A stretch of DNA of 46,764 nucleotides from Actinomadura sp. KC216. Its GTDB lineage: Bacteria; Actinomycetota; Actinomycetes; Streptosporangiales; Streptosporangiaceae. The notes beneath the pieces are model-generated. The model was given only the letters and a program-made list of their open reading frames with translations, did not search any database and had not been told where the DNA came from. The stretch covers positions 1 through 46,764 of the forward strand of contig NZ_SMJX01000026.1 in assembly GCF_004348535.1 (NCBI RefSeq). Direction: 5' to 3'. The position numbers and the translations under genes are program-made. This document shows, piece by piece, positions 16,578 through 24,883 of this stretch (positions are counted from its first letter, which is position 1; the number at the start of each line of letters is the position of its first letter).

Positions 16578-17087
16578 ATGACCAGTGCGCTCCTCCTCAC
16601 CGACGCGTTCGACCGCATCCGGCAGCAGGTCGCCGAGACGGCCGCCGGGCTCACCGCCGACCAGCTCGCCTACCGCGTCGACGCCGACGCCAACTCGATC
16701 GCGTGGCTGATCTGGCACCTCACCCGCGTCCAGGACGACCACGTCTCCGCCGTCGCGGGCACCGCCCAGGCGTGGACGGACGGCGGCTGGGCCGAACGGT
16801 TCGGCCTGCCGCTCGACCCGTCCGACACCGGCTACGGCCACACCTCCGACCAGGTCGCGTCGGTGCGGGTGGACTCGCCGGACCTGCTGATCGGCTACCA
16901 CGAGGCGGTGCACGCCGCCACCGCCGAGTACGTGGCCTCGGTGACCGACCCCGACCTGGAACGCGTCGTCGACCGCGCGTGGGACCCGCCCGTCACCCTG
17001 GGCGTGCGGCTCGTCAGCGTGATCTCCGACTCCCTGCAGCACGTGGGCCAGGCGGCGTTCATCCGCGGCGTCCTGCAGCGCGCCTGA
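16578..17087 (+). CDS. DinB-like metalloenzyme-fold protein, mycothiol-transferase type (DUF664)
   Basis: A 169-residue four-helix-bundle protein of the DinB/YfiT superfamily. The metal-site histidines expected for the fold are visible: His47 in WHLTRVQDDH (with His55) and His155 in LQHVGQAAFIRG. The tryptophans and the N-terminal DAFDRIRQQV helix also fit DUF664. In actinomycetes this group includes mycothiol-dependent S-transferases and mycothiol maleylpyruvate isomerase relatives. It begins 10 nt after the kinase stop and is probably co-transcribed, but no mechanistic link to the TCS is evident. It is not related to the DNA polymerase also called DinB. Confidence 0.85.
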   Translation: MTSALLLTDAFDRIRQQVAETAAGLTADQLAYRVDADANSIAWLIWHLTRVQDDHVSAVAGTAQAWTDGGWAERFGLPLDPSDTGYGHTSDQVASVRVDSPDLLIGYHEAVHAATAEYVASVTDPDLERVVDRAWDPPVTLGVRLVSVISDSLQHVGQAAFIRGVLQRA

Positions 17088-17099
17088 CGCGGCGGACCG

Positions 17100-18476
17100 T
17101 CAGCGGTCGCTGCCGGAGACGCTCAGATCGGGCCCGTCCGCGACCGGCCCGGTGTCCCGCGGCGCCCCGGCGGACGGATGGAAGCCGGACAGGAGCCGCG
17201 ACCACTGCGGCCCGATGTGCTCCAGGTCGTGGGCGCGCGCGGACACGGCCGCCCGCTCGCCGAGCCGGTCGCGGAGGCCGCGGTCGGCGATCAGTTCGCG
17301 GAGCGCGGCGGTGAGCGCGGCCGCGTCCCCGTTGGGCACGAGCAGCCCGTCGCGGCCGTGGTCGATCAGCTCGGCGGGGCCGTGCGGGCAGTCGAACGAC
17401 ACGACCGCGAGGCCCATCCCCATCGCCTCGATGATCACCATGGGCATGCCCTCGCGGCGCGACGTCAGCGCGTAGATCGACGCGCGCGCCATCTCGGCGT
17501 GCAGGTCGCGGGTGACGGGACGCAGCTCCACCCGCCCGGCGAGGCCCAGCTCGGTGATCAGCGCGTCGAGCCGGTCGCGGCGCACGCCCCGCCCGAAGAT
17601 CCGCAGCGTCCAGTCGGGGTGCTCGGCGGCGATCGGCGCGAACGCGCGGATGAGCGTGTCGAAGCCCTTGTTGGCGACGAGCCGCCCGGCGGCCAGCACG
17701 ACCTTGTCCTCGCGCCGGGACGGGCGCCCGGGCAGCGGCGGGGCGGCGTTCGGGATCCGCACGACGCGGACACCGGACCCGGCGAGGGCCTTCGCGTATC
17801 CGGCGCGGGCGGCCTCGGTCAGGGCGGTGACGACGGTCAGCCGCCGGTACCCGCGGACGACCTGCCGGTGGAGGGCGGGCCGGTAGGAGTCCAGGCTCAT
17901 GTGGTCCTGCCCGATCGTCACGGCGCCGCGGGGCGCGAGCTCGGCCGCGAGCAGGTTCAGGGACGGGCGGGTGCCGATGACGACGTCGGCCGGCGAGCGG
18001 TACAGGGCGCGCAGCAGGCAGACGTCCGTCCACATGCTCATGAGGCGGAAGGACGCCTCGTCCACCGGCGTCAGGACGCTCGGCAGCCGTGCCAGGAGCC
18101 GCGCCGTCCTGCCCTTGGGCGCGAAGCGGTCGTCGGCGTACGTCAGCGTCGCGCCGAGGGGGACCGGGAAGAACGGGCGTCTGCTCCGCCGCAGCGCGCT
18201 GACGATCTCGATGTCGTGGTCGCGGGTCAGGTACCCGCACAGGTTCAGCACGGTGCGGATCGTCCCGCCCGTCCCGTGCGCGTTCTGGAGCAGGACGCGG
18301 ACGCGGAGCCGCTCGCCGGGAGCCGGGACACGCCCGCGGCGCCGCCAGCGCAGCGGGCGCAGGGACCAGAGCGCCGCGCGGCGCATCACGCGATGCGCCG
18401 CGCGGCGGAGGCGGCGCCGCAGCCTCGGCGGACGGCGCTCTCCATCGTTCACCGGAGCGTTCACCGGGTCCCCCAT
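17100..18476 (-). CDS. GT-B glycosyltransferase, family 4
   Basis: A 458-residue retaining glycosyltransferase. The first about 55 residues are Arg-rich and could be membrane-peripheral. An N-terminal acceptor Rossmann domain begins at NAHGTGGTIRTVLNL. A C-terminal donor domain has AAGRLVANKGFDTLIRAF, and the GT4 Glu-x7-Glu motif appears as EGMPMVIIEAMG, followed by the nucleotide-sugar loop CPHGPAELI. Such enzymes use UDP/GDP-sugars to build surface polysaccharide, teichoic or glycolipid chains on the cytoplasmic face. It lies upstream of no obvious partner and 52 nt downstream of an L,D-transpeptidase gene, so a cell-envelope role is likely. Donor and acceptor are unknown. Confidence 0.9.
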   Translation of the reverse strand: MGDPVNAPVNDGERRPPRLRRRLRRAAHRVMRRAALWSLRPLRWRRRGRVPAPGERLRVRVLLQNAHGTGGTIRTVLNLCGYLTRDHDIEIVSALRRSRRPFFPVPLGATLTYADDRFAPKGRTARLLARLPSVLTPVDEASFRLMSMWTDVCLLRALYRSPADVVIGTRPSLNLLAAELAPRGAVTIGQDHMSLDSYRPALHRQVVRGYRRLTVVTALTEAARAGYAKALAGSGVRVVRIPNAAPPLPGRPSRREDKVVLAAGRLVANKGFDTLIRAFAPIAAEHPDWTLRIFGRGVRRDRLDALITELGLAGRVELRPVTRDLHAEMARASIYALTSRREGMPMVIIEAMGMGLAVVSFDCPHGPAELIDHGRDGLLVPNGDAAALTAALRELIADRGLRDRLGERAAVSARAHDLEHIGPQWSRLLSGFHPSAGAPRDTGPVADGPDLSVSGSDR

Positions 18477-18527
18477 CGCGGACGACGGCTTTGCCCGGCT
18501 TGTTCCCCTAGACGGGGGCCGTCAACA

Positions 18528-19766
18528 TCATCCGGTGGTCACGGGACGGTCGAGGGCGCCTCCCTTGACCCACTTGCTCCACGACATCTCGTAGTAGCTC
18601 CAGCCGTTCATCGGGTCGAGACCGCGCTTGCTGCCGGTGATGATCACCGGGTCGCCGCGATAGGACCAGTTGTAGAACCACTGGGCGTCCTTGGGCGGGG
18701 AGTTGACGCAGCCGTGGCTGACGTTCTGCCGGCCCTGCGCCCAGACGGTGGAGGCCATCGAATGGATGTACTCGCCGCTGTTGGAGATCCGCACCGCGTG
18801 CGGGATGACCTCGCGGTAGCCGCCGTTCTTCTTGTCCTTCGGGTCGACGCCCATCCACTCCGACGTCATGATCGCCGGATTCTCCTTGCCCATGGTGAGG
18901 TGGATGCCGCTGGTGGTGAGGTAGGTGTCGACGCCGTTGACGACGCGGCCGCCCTTGCCGGCGCTGATGGGCCAGGTCCGGACGACGCGGCCGTTCTTCT
19001 TGACGACCGCCTTCTTCTTCTTGGTGCTGATGTTGATGATGTGCGAGTCGCCGATGCGGAACTTGCGGGCGAAGTCGTCCACGCCGTAGGTCTTCTTGCC
19101 CGACTTCACGCCGGCCAGCTTCGCCGAGAACGTGACGTTCTGGTTGGGCTGCCAGTACTCGCCGTTCTTCGTCCGGAAGATCACCGTGGTGTCGTTCGCC
19201 CAGAACCAGGCGCCGGTGGCGGGCTTGGTCGACTTGACGTCCAGGACCCGCTCCACGGCCTTCTTGTCCTCGACCGCCCGGTTGAAGACAACCTGGATCG
19301 GCATGCCGACGCCGACCTTCTCGCCCTTGCTCGGGGTGACGTCGACGATGTCGAGCTCCTTCGGCGCCTTGAGCGTGGCGAAGGCGGCGTTGACCGTGGC
19401 GGTCTTGCCCTGCGGGCTCCTGGCGATGGCCGTGACCTGGTACTTGGAGCCGGGACGCAGCGTGCGCGACTTCCAGCTGGCCTTGTCGGCGGCCATCTCG
19501 CCGTCGACCGGCTTGCCCTTGAGCGTGACCGTGACCTGTTCGAGGGTGCCGCCCGCGGCGGTGACCTTCACGCCGTCCTCCGGCTCGGCCTTCTGATTGC
19601 CGTCGCCGGGGCTGATCGTGACCTGGGGAACGCCCGCGTCGGCCTTCTCGCCGACGGTGACGCCGCCCTCCTTCTCTCCCCCGCTGCACGCCGCCGTCGT
19701 GAGCAGCAGCACGATCCCCGCCATACCCGCACCAGCCCGAACCCCTGCGGAAATCCTCCGCTGCAC
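18528..19766 (-). CDS. L,D-transpeptidase lipoprotein (Ig-like + YkuD)
   Basis: A 412-residue protein from GTG 19766, chosen because GGGAGG lies 5 nt upstream; the longer ATG (19826) lacks a site. The lipobox ends at Cys27 (LTTAAC). Two Ig-like/bacterial intramolecular domains (about 45-250) precede the YkuD catalytic domain (about 255-375) with His in IHSMASTVWAQ and the SHGCVN motif (Cys353), then a Trp-rich C-terminal extension. This is the LdtMt2 architecture, which forms 3-3 cross-links in peptidoglycan outside the membrane and is carbapenem- but not penicillin-sensitive. A paralogue lies immediately upstream. Confidence 0.94.
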   Translation of the reverse strand: MQRRISAGVRAGAGMAGIVLLLTTAACSGGEKEGGVTVGEKADAGVPQVTISPGDGNQKAEPEDGVKVTAAGGTLEQVTVTLKGKPVDGEMAADKASWKSRTLRPGSKYQVTAIARSPQGKTATVNAAFATLKAPKELDIVDVTPSKGEKVGVGMPIQVVFNRAVEDKKAVERVLDVKSTKPATGAWFWANDTTVIFRTKNGEYWQPNQNVTFSAKLAGVKSGKKTYGVDDFARKFRIGDSHIINISTKKKKAVVKKNGRVVRTWPISAGKGGRVVNGVDTYLTTSGIHLTMGKENPAIMTSEWMGVDPKDKKNGGYREVIPHAVRISNSGEYIHSMASTVWAQGRQNVSHGCVNSPPKDAQWFYNWSYRGDPVIITGSKRGLDPMNGWSYYEMSWSKWVKGGALDRPVTTG

Positions 19767-19887
19767 TGCGACCTCCCGAACCCGCCGTCTACCAGGGAGA
19801 CAATAACGACAAAAACCGAGGATCATGTCATGACCCGGGGTTTTGGCGGGCGTCCGAGATCAAAGCGTTGCATGGGGCGAGAGTGAC

Positions 19888-21060
19888 TCACCGCAGCGCG
19901 CTGCCCTGCGCCCACTTGTCGAAGGACAGCTGCCAGAAGCCCCAGCCGTTCAGCGGCTCGACCTCGCGGTCGGTGCCGGTCAGGTCGATGACGTCGCCGC
20001 GCTGCATGGTGTCGTAGTACCACTTGGCGTTGGCGGGGCTGACGTTCAGGCAGCCGTGGCTGACGTTCGCCGACCCCTGCGAGCCGACCGACCACGGCGC
20101 CGAGTGGACGTACTCGCCGCTGTTGGAGAAGCGGACCGCGTGGTTGACGACCGTCTTGTAGTAGCCGGGGTCGCCGGGCTTGCGGCCCGGGGACGTCATC
20201 GTGACGGGGTTGCCCTTCTCCATCAGCAGGTGGACGCCGCTGGTGGTGGTGAACTCCCGTGTCTGCCCGTTGCCGGCGCTGAACGGGATGGTCCGCAGCT
20301 TCTTGCCGTCGCGGGTGACCGTCATGTGGTGGTCGCCGATGTCGCCCTTGGTGATCTGCGCGGGACCGATGGTGATGGTGGCCTGCTCGTCCTCGGCCCC
20401 GTAGACGCCGCCGCCCGCGTTCACCCCGGCGAGGCCGGCGTGGAACCGGACGGTCTGGTGCGGCTGCCAGTACGTCTTCGTCCGGTAGATGACCTGGTCG
20501 GCGGAGACCCAGTTCCACGCGCCCTCGACGGGCTTGTCCGGGGTGACGCGCAGCACCCGCTCCACGGCGGCCTTGTCGGTGACCGGGCGGTCGAACCGGA
20601 CCATGATCGGCATCCCGACGCCGACCTTCTCGCCCTTGAGGTTCGGGGTGACGTCGGCGATCGAGAGCGTCTTGTCCGCCTTGAGGGTGGTGAACGAGCT
20701 GGTCGCGGTGCGGGTCTTGCCGTCGTCGCTCGCCTGCGCGGTGACGGTGTAGGACGTGCCGGGCGTCATCGTCCGGCTGGAGCGCCAGGTCTTGTGGCCG
20801 CGGCCGAACGTCCCGGTGATGGTGGCGCCCTCGCCCTGGACGGTGACCTTCTGCAGCTTGCCGTCGGCGGCCTTGACCTCGATCGTGCCGTCCGGCCTGA
20901 CCTGGGCGGTCCCGTTGGCCGGGGTGATCGTCACGGCGTCGGCCGAGCTCCCCGAGGCCAGCTTCCCCTCCTCGCCGGCCATGCAGCCGGCCGCGAGCAG
21001 CGCCACCGCGCCCGCGCCGCCCGTCAGCGCCACCCGCATGCTCCGCCCACCGTGGATCAC
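19888..21060 (-). CDS. L,D-transpeptidase lipoprotein (Ig-like + YkuD), second copy
   Basis: A 390-residue paralogue of the neighbouring transpeptidase. GTG 21060 has GGGGGAG 6 nt upstream and is preferred over the ATG at 21090; an internal ATG (Met8) is also possible. The lipobox ends at Cys26 (LLAAGC). The same two Ig-like domains are followed by YkuD with YVHSAPWSVGSQGSANVSHGC (Cys337) and the C-terminal NGWGFWQLSFDKW extension. The pair is a tandem duplication with clear divergence in the middle domains: the motifs VTPSKGEKVGVGMPI and VTPNLKGEKVGVGMPI remain similar. The enzymes probably differ in timing or acceptor preference. Confidence 0.93.
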   Translation of the reverse strand: MIHGGRSMRVALTGGAGAVALLAAGCMAGEEGKLASGSSADAVTITPANGTAQVRPDGTIEVKAADGKLQKVTVQGEGATITGTFGRGHKTWRSSRTMTPGTSYTVTAQASDDGKTRTATSSFTTLKADKTLSIADVTPNLKGEKVGVGMPIMVRFDRPVTDKAAVERVLRVTPDKPVEGAWNWVSADQVIYRTKTYWQPHQTVRFHAGLAGVNAGGGVYGAEDEQATITIGPAQITKGDIGDHHMTVTRDGKKLRTIPFSAGNGQTREFTTTSGVHLLMEKGNPVTMTSPGRKPGDPGYYKTVVNHAVRFSNSGEYVHSAPWSVGSQGSANVSHGCLNVSPANAKWYYDTMQRGDVIDLTGTDREVEPLNGWGFWQLSFDKWAQGSALR

Positions 21061-21168
21061 GACAAACTCCCCCAAAGCCTGTGAATTCACCCCAAGTGGT
21101 GAATGTACCTGTGAAGGGAGACGCCGCGAACGGGCCGGAAGTTCGGAGGTCAGGCGGCGGTTCGGCGG

Positions 21169-21942
21169 TCAGGCGGCCGAGGGCTCGCGGTTGACGTTGC
21201 GGACGACGCGCCTGAAGCCCCACACCGAGACGGCGACGCCGATCGCGCCCAGCCCGGCGACGATGCCGGTGCGGAACCACAGGTACATGCCGATCGACTC
21301 GTTGAACAGCATCCACAGGCTGACGGCCACGTTCGCGAACAGGACCATCGACCACAGCAGCGAGATGCGCAGGAAGAACTGGTGCACCCTGGCGTGCTTG
21401 AGGAACGCCTCGGGGATCGGCGCCATGTCCCTGGCCAGCTTCATGGCCAGGGGCCGCCCGAGCGGGACGGAGGCGAGGAACGACAGGCTGACGATCAGCG
21501 TGCCGAGCGTCGGCTGGAGGAAGTAGATGACCGCGCTGTGCGTCGCGGCGGCCGTGGCCGCGCGGACGGTCACGCCGACCGCGGCCAGCAGCAGCATTCC
21601 CGACACCGGGTGGCCGCGCAGGAACCGGTAGGCGATGCCGCCGTACACCCACGCGACGGCGGCGACGAGCGCGCCGTTCAGCCCGAGCAGGGTCAGCGCG
21701 GCGTAGAAGACCGCGACGGGCGCGATCACCCCTTCGACGAAGCGCGGGAGCGCGTGCATCAGCAGCGCCGTCACCCGCGGCAGCTCGAAGGCGTGGTGCC
21801 CTTCGGGGGCGGCGTCCTTCTCGCAGGCGGCATGCGCGCCGCCTTCGCGGGGACCCCCGGGCGCCTCGGCGGCCTGGGCCGCCGGGGCGGGGGTCTCCGC
21901 CGCGGTGGAGGGCGCGGCGGGAGGTGTCGCCGGTCGATCCAT
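21169..21942 (-). CDS. Multispanning membrane protein of unknown function (possibly VC0807-like)
   Basis: A 257-residue protein from ATG 21942, chosen because GGGGAG lies 11 nt upstream; ATG 21972 and a 22071 start are alternatives that only lengthen the disordered N-terminus. The first about 60 residues are Ala/Pro-rich. About six hydrophobic segments follow from residue 70 (GVIAPVAVFYAALTLLG; ALVAAVAWVYGGIAYRFL; GMLLLAAVGVTVRA; LGTLIVSLSFLASV; LLWSMVLFANVAVSLWMLF; GIVAGLGAIGVAVSVWGF) with a short basic C-tail. The pattern recalls the VC0807 family of uncharacterised bacterial membrane proteins, but I cannot confirm this. No catalytic motif is visible. The neighbours are wall enzymes. Confidence 0.75.
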   Translation of the reverse strand: MDRPATPPAAPSTAAETPAPAAQAAEAPGGPREGGAHAACEKDAAPEGHHAFELPRVTALLMHALPRFVEGVIAPVAVFYAALTLLGLNGALVAAVAWVYGGIAYRFLRGHPVSGMLLLAAVGVTVRAATAAATHSAVIYFLQPTLGTLIVSLSFLASVPLGRPLAMKLARDMAPIPEAFLKHARVHQFFLRISLLWSMVLFANVAVSLWMLFNESIGMYLWFRTGIVAGLGAIGVAVSVWGFRRVVRNVNREPSAA

Positions 21943-22174
21943 CGAGCGCTGTGCTCCCCGATCGGTGTCCATGGACTCGGTTGTGGTCACGATTCGCACC
22001 ACCGTACGTGATGTTCGGCACGCGTCTGTCCGTTTTCGAGTGATCCGGTCCGCGTGCTCGCGTTCCCTCATTGGTTCGTATCCGCCGCGCGTCCGGTGCG
22101 GGCGGCGGCCGGATGCGGCCGGTTTTGAACCTGCGTGACCCAGGTCTCACTTTCGACGGTAGCGGGTGGCCCGC

Positions 22175-23104
22175 TCACCCCTCAGGCGGGGCCGGCTGAA
22201 CGTCGCGAGCCGCCGCGTGGACGGCCCTGAGCGTCTCCGCCACCGACGGCCGGCGGACGCTCGCGGCCCTGGTCACGGCGTAGACCTCGCGGGCGAGCGT
22301 GCATTCGGGGATGCGCCGGACGGCCACGCCCTGGTCACCGGCGGCGAGCGCCAGCGCGGGCACCGCGGTGATCCCGATGCCGCGCGCCACCAGGCTGAGG
22401 ATCGTGTGCAGGCCCTCGAACTCCCACGGGACGGGACGGGCCCCGCCCACGGTGTCCATGAGCCGCTCCAGGGCCTGCCGGGACGGCTCCCCGGGCGGCG
22501 CGGCCATCCACGGCTCGTCCCTGAGCTGCTGCAGGTCGACCCGGCGCGCGGGGTCCGACATGGGGTGCGTGGCCGGGACGACCAGCACCAGCGGGTCGCG
22601 GAGCAGGGGGAAGAACGTCAGCGCGGCGGGCGACTGCTCGGGGACCTTGCCCGTCCAGTCGTCGATGAGCGCGATGTCGACCTCGCCGTTCTGCACCTGC
22701 CGGATGCCGTCGCCGGGCCGGGTCTGCCGTAGCACGAACGTCAGGCGGGGGTGCTCGCCGAGGCTCTGCGCCAGCGCGGGCGCGAACGCGACGGCGGCGG
22801 TGGGGAACGCGGTGACCACGACCCGGCCCATGGGCGTGTCGGAGACCGCCGACAGCTCCGCCTCGGCGGTCTCCACGAGGCCGAGGATCTCCTCGGCGCG
22901 CTCGGCGAGGCGGCGCCCGGCGTCGGTCAGCTCGGCGCTGCGGGCGGTGCGGTCCAGCAGCGGCACGCCGCCGGCCTCGCGTTCGAGCGCGGCCAGCTGC
23001 TGGGAGACGGCGGAGGCCGTGTAACCGAGGGCGGCGGCGGTCGCGGCAATGCTGCCGCGGCGGCCGAATTCGGCGAGAAGCCGAAGGCGGCGAAGTTCGA
23101 GCAT
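22175..23104 (-). CDS. LysR-family transcriptional regulator
   Basis: A 309-residue LTTR: winged HTH at 1-60 (LRRLRLLAEFGRRGSIAAT, LGYTASAVSQQLAALERE) and a two-lobe periplasmic-binding-type effector domain from about 90. No Shine-Dalgarno precedes ATG 23104, and an inverted repeat overlaps the start codon, which suggests a leaderless, autoregulated transcript. It is divergent from the aminotransferase gene, the usual LTTR arrangement, so that gene is its likely target. The effector cannot be deduced. Confidence 0.9.
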   Translation of the reverse strand: MLELRRLRLLAEFGRRGSIAATAAALGYTASAVSQQLAALEREAGGVPLLDRTARSAELTDAGRRLAERAEEILGLVETAEAELSAVSDTPMGRVVVTAFPTAAVAFAPALAQSLGEHPRLTFVLRQTRPGDGIRQVQNGEVDIALIDDWTGKVPEQSPAALTFFPLLRDPLVLVVPATHPMSDPARRVDLQQLRDEPWMAAPPGEPSRQALERLMDTVGGARPVPWEFEGLHTILSLVARGIGITAVPALALAAGDQGVAVRRIPECTLAREVYAVTRAASVRRPSVAETLRAVHAAARDVQPAPPEG

Positions 23105-23120
23105 AAGCTGATCTTACGCT
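23100..23120. promoter_or_regulatory. Candidate LysR operator overlapping the regulator start
   Basis: AGCATAAG (23100-23107) and CTTACGCT (23113-23120) form a 7/8-bp dyad with a 5-nt spacer. The core TAAG-N5-CTTA fits the LTTR T-N11-A rule. It covers the LysR start codon and lies about 125 nt upstream of the aminotransferase start. Confidence 0.5.
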
Positions 23121-23245
23121 AACCATCGGTGAGACTCGCTTGTGATGATGCTAGTCGGGGGTAAGGATGAGATCGAACCCGGCCGGGTCGTACAGGGGGA
23201 TTCCGCTCACACCCACCGCTGATCTCGCATGCCCTTGGAGCGTTC

Positions 23246-24583
23246 ATGCCTGCCCAGAAAGAGTCCGAACCCGTCCGGCCGCTACCGTTCTCGCCGCGTC
23301 CCGTCGCCCTGTCGGCGACGCTCGCGGTGAACGAGGCGATCGCCCGCAAGCGCCGGGAGGGCGTCCGCGTCCTGCCGCTCGGCTTCGGGGAGGCCGGGAT
23401 CCCCATCCACCCGGCCCTGACCCGCGAGCTCGGCGCCGCCGCGGGACGGGGCGGCTACGGGCCGGTCGCCGGGTCGGCCGCGCTCCGCGGCGCCGCCGCC
23501 GGGTACTGGACCCGGCGCGGGCTGCCCACCGAACCGTCCATGATCGTCGCCGGGCCCGGCAGCAAACCGCTGCTGTACGCGTTGCTGACCGCGATCGGCG
23601 GGGACGCCGTGGTGGCGTCGCCGAGCTGGGTGAGCTATGCGGCGCAGGCGTCGCTGGTGGGCGCCGAGCCGATCCGCGTCGCCACGCCGCGCGGCGAGGG
23701 CGGCGTCCCGAGCCCGGCGCTCCTGGCCGATGCCGTGGTGCGGGCCCGCGCGCGGGGACGCGAGGTGCGGGCGGTCGTGGTGACGCTTCCGGACAACCCG
23801 ACGGGGACGATCGCCTCCGAGGAGACCGTCCGGCGGCTGTGCGCGGTGGCGCGCGAGCACGGCCTGCTGATCATCTCGGACGAGATATACCGCGACCTGG
23901 TGCACGACCCCGGACGTCCGATCCCGAGCCCGGCCCTGTACGCCCCGGAGCGGACGGTCGTGACGACCGCCCTGAGCAAGAACCTGGCGGCGGGCGGCTG
24001 GCGGCTCGGCGTCGCGCGGCTGCCGGACGGCCCGTTCGGCCGCGCGCTGCGCGACAGCCTGCTGGGCGTGGCGAGCGAGATGTGGTCCAGCGCGCCCGCG
24101 CCGATGCAGCACGCCGCCGCGTACGCGTTCGCCGAGCCGCCCGAGCTGGTGGAGCACATCGACCGCAGCAGGCGGCTGCACGCCGCGATCACGGGGGCGG
24201 TCGCGGACCGGTTCGCCGCGGCGGGGGCCCGCGTCACGCGTCCGGAGGCGGCGTTCTACGTCTACCCGGACTTCGCCCCGAGGCGGGACGCGCTGGGCGA
24301 GAACCACGGCGTCCGGACGGCCGCCGACCTCACCGACCTGCTGTTGGAACGTTACGGAGTCGGCGTCCTGCCCGGCAGCTCGTTCGGGGACGCCCCGTCC
24401 GCGCTGCGGATGCGGGTGGCGCCGAGCCAGCTCTACGGCGACGACGACGAGCAGCGCCTCGCGGCCCTGGCCTCCCCCGCCCCGGCGGGCCTGCCGTGGA
24501 TCGCGGACGCCCTGGACCGCCTGAGCGACGTCCTCGCCGACCTGTCCGAGACGATCACCGCCGGAGAGCCGGTGCCGGCCTGA
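23246..24583 (+). CDS. Fold-type I PLP-dependent aminotransferase (class I/II)
   Basis: A 445-residue aminotransferase of the aspartate-aminotransferase fold. Visible residues are Asn184 (PDNPTG), Asp212 and Tyr215 (SDEIYRDL), Schiff-base Lys245 (TTALSKNLAAGGWRLG) and a late Arg (LRMRVAPS) for the substrate carboxylate. The C-terminal about 45 residues (PWIADALDRLSDVLADLSETI) extend beyond the usual domain. It transfers an amino group between an amino acid and a 2-oxo acid. Specificity is not readable, though the PDNPTG and ALSKN context suggests aromatic or branched amino acids or methionine. It is controlled probably by the divergent LysR gene and followed by a hairpin terminator. Confidence 0.92.
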   Translation: MPAQKESEPVRPLPFSPRPVALSATLAVNEAIARKRREGVRVLPLGFGEAGIPIHPALTRELGAAAGRGGYGPVAGSAALRGAAAGYWTRRGLPTEPSMIVAGPGSKPLLYALLTAIGGDAVVASPSWVSYAAQASLVGAEPIRVATPRGEGGVPSPALLADAVVRARARGREVRAVVVTLPDNPTGTIASEETVRRLCAVAREHGLLIISDEIYRDLVHDPGRPIPSPALYAPERTVVTTALSKNLAAGGWRLGVARLPDGPFGRALRDSLLGVASEMWSSAPAPMQHAAAYAFAEPPELVEHIDRSRRLHAAITGAVADRFAAAGARVTRPEAAFYVYPDFAPRRDALGENHGVRTAADLTDLLLERYGVGVLPGSSFGDAPSALRMRVAPSQLYGDDDEQRLAALASPAPAGLPWIADALDRLSDVLADLSETITAGEPVPA

Positions 24584-24601
24584 GCGAAGCGAACCGGGGG
24601 G

Positions 24602-24623
24602 TGTGGGGGGTCGTCCCCCCACA
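24602..24623. terminator. Hairpin shared by the aminotransferase gene and the tRNA cluster
   Basis: TGTGGGGGG (24602-24610) and CCCCCCACA (24615-24623) form a perfect 9-bp stem with a TCGT loop. It lies 18 nt after the plus-strand stop and 36 nt beyond the 3' end of tRNA-Ser on the minus strand, so it can serve both. The hairpin at 31499-31518 has the same TCGT loop and near-identical arms. Confidence 0.65.
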
Positions 24624-24658
24624 GGGACACGCTTGAGCCTGAATTCCTCTACTAATTG

Positions 24659-24743
24659 CGGAGGGTAAGGGAGTCGAACCCCTTCGAGTGTCACCTCGAC
24701 GTCAGTTTTCGAAACTGCTGCCTTACCGTTCGGCCAACCCTCC
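24659..24743 (-). tRNA. tRNA-Ser (anticodon CGA), atypical
   Basis: An 85-nt class II tRNA. The acceptor GGAGGGT/ACCCTCC is perfectly paired with discriminator G73. The anticodon loop TTCGAAA reads CGA (codon UCG). A long variable arm of serine type follows, and the T-arm loop is TTCGACT. CCA is not encoded. Oddities: the 27-43 pair of the anticodon stem is a G-A mismatch, and T-stem pair 50-64 is a G-T wobble. The serine identity elements (long variable arm and G73) are intact. Confidence 0.8.
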
Positions 24744-24750
24744 AGGGACA

Positions 24751-24786
24751 CGCCGCGGGCCGTCTTCCGCGAGGCGGCCCGCGGCG
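24751..24786. other. Strong hairpin between tRNA-Ala and tRNA-Ser
   Basis: CGCCGCGGGCCG (24751-24762) pairs exactly with CGGCCCGCGGCG (24775-24786). Four more inner pairs, two of them wobble, leave a CCGC tetraloop. On the minus strand it follows the Ala gene by 11 nt and precedes the Ser gene by 7 nt. It could terminate the Trp-Ala transcript or guide processing of a tricistronic tRNA precursor. Confidence 0.6.
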
Positions 24787-24797
24787 CCCGGCGTCAG

Positions 24798-24868
24798 TGG
24801 ACCAGCAGGGAGTCGAACCCTGATCGCCTCCTTGCAAGGGAGGTGTGCTTCCGTTACACCACAAGCCC
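24798..24868 (-). tRNA. tRNA-Ala (anticodon TGC), degenerate acceptor stem
   Basis: A 71-nt cloverleaf: anticodon stem CCTCC/GGAGG around CTTGCAA (anticodon UGC), a 4-bp D stem GTGT/GCAC, and a T arm CAGGG-TTCGACT-CCCTG. The acceptor GGGCTTG/CTGGTCC has a U6-U67 mismatch and G-U pairs at 3-70 and 5-68, with discriminator A73 and no CCA. The usual A-box AGCTCAG of housekeeping tRNA-Ala is missing. G3-U70 with A73 are the key alanine identity elements, so charging is still plausible. Confidence 0.7.
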
Positions 24869-24883
24869 ATCGTCCGTGCTCAG

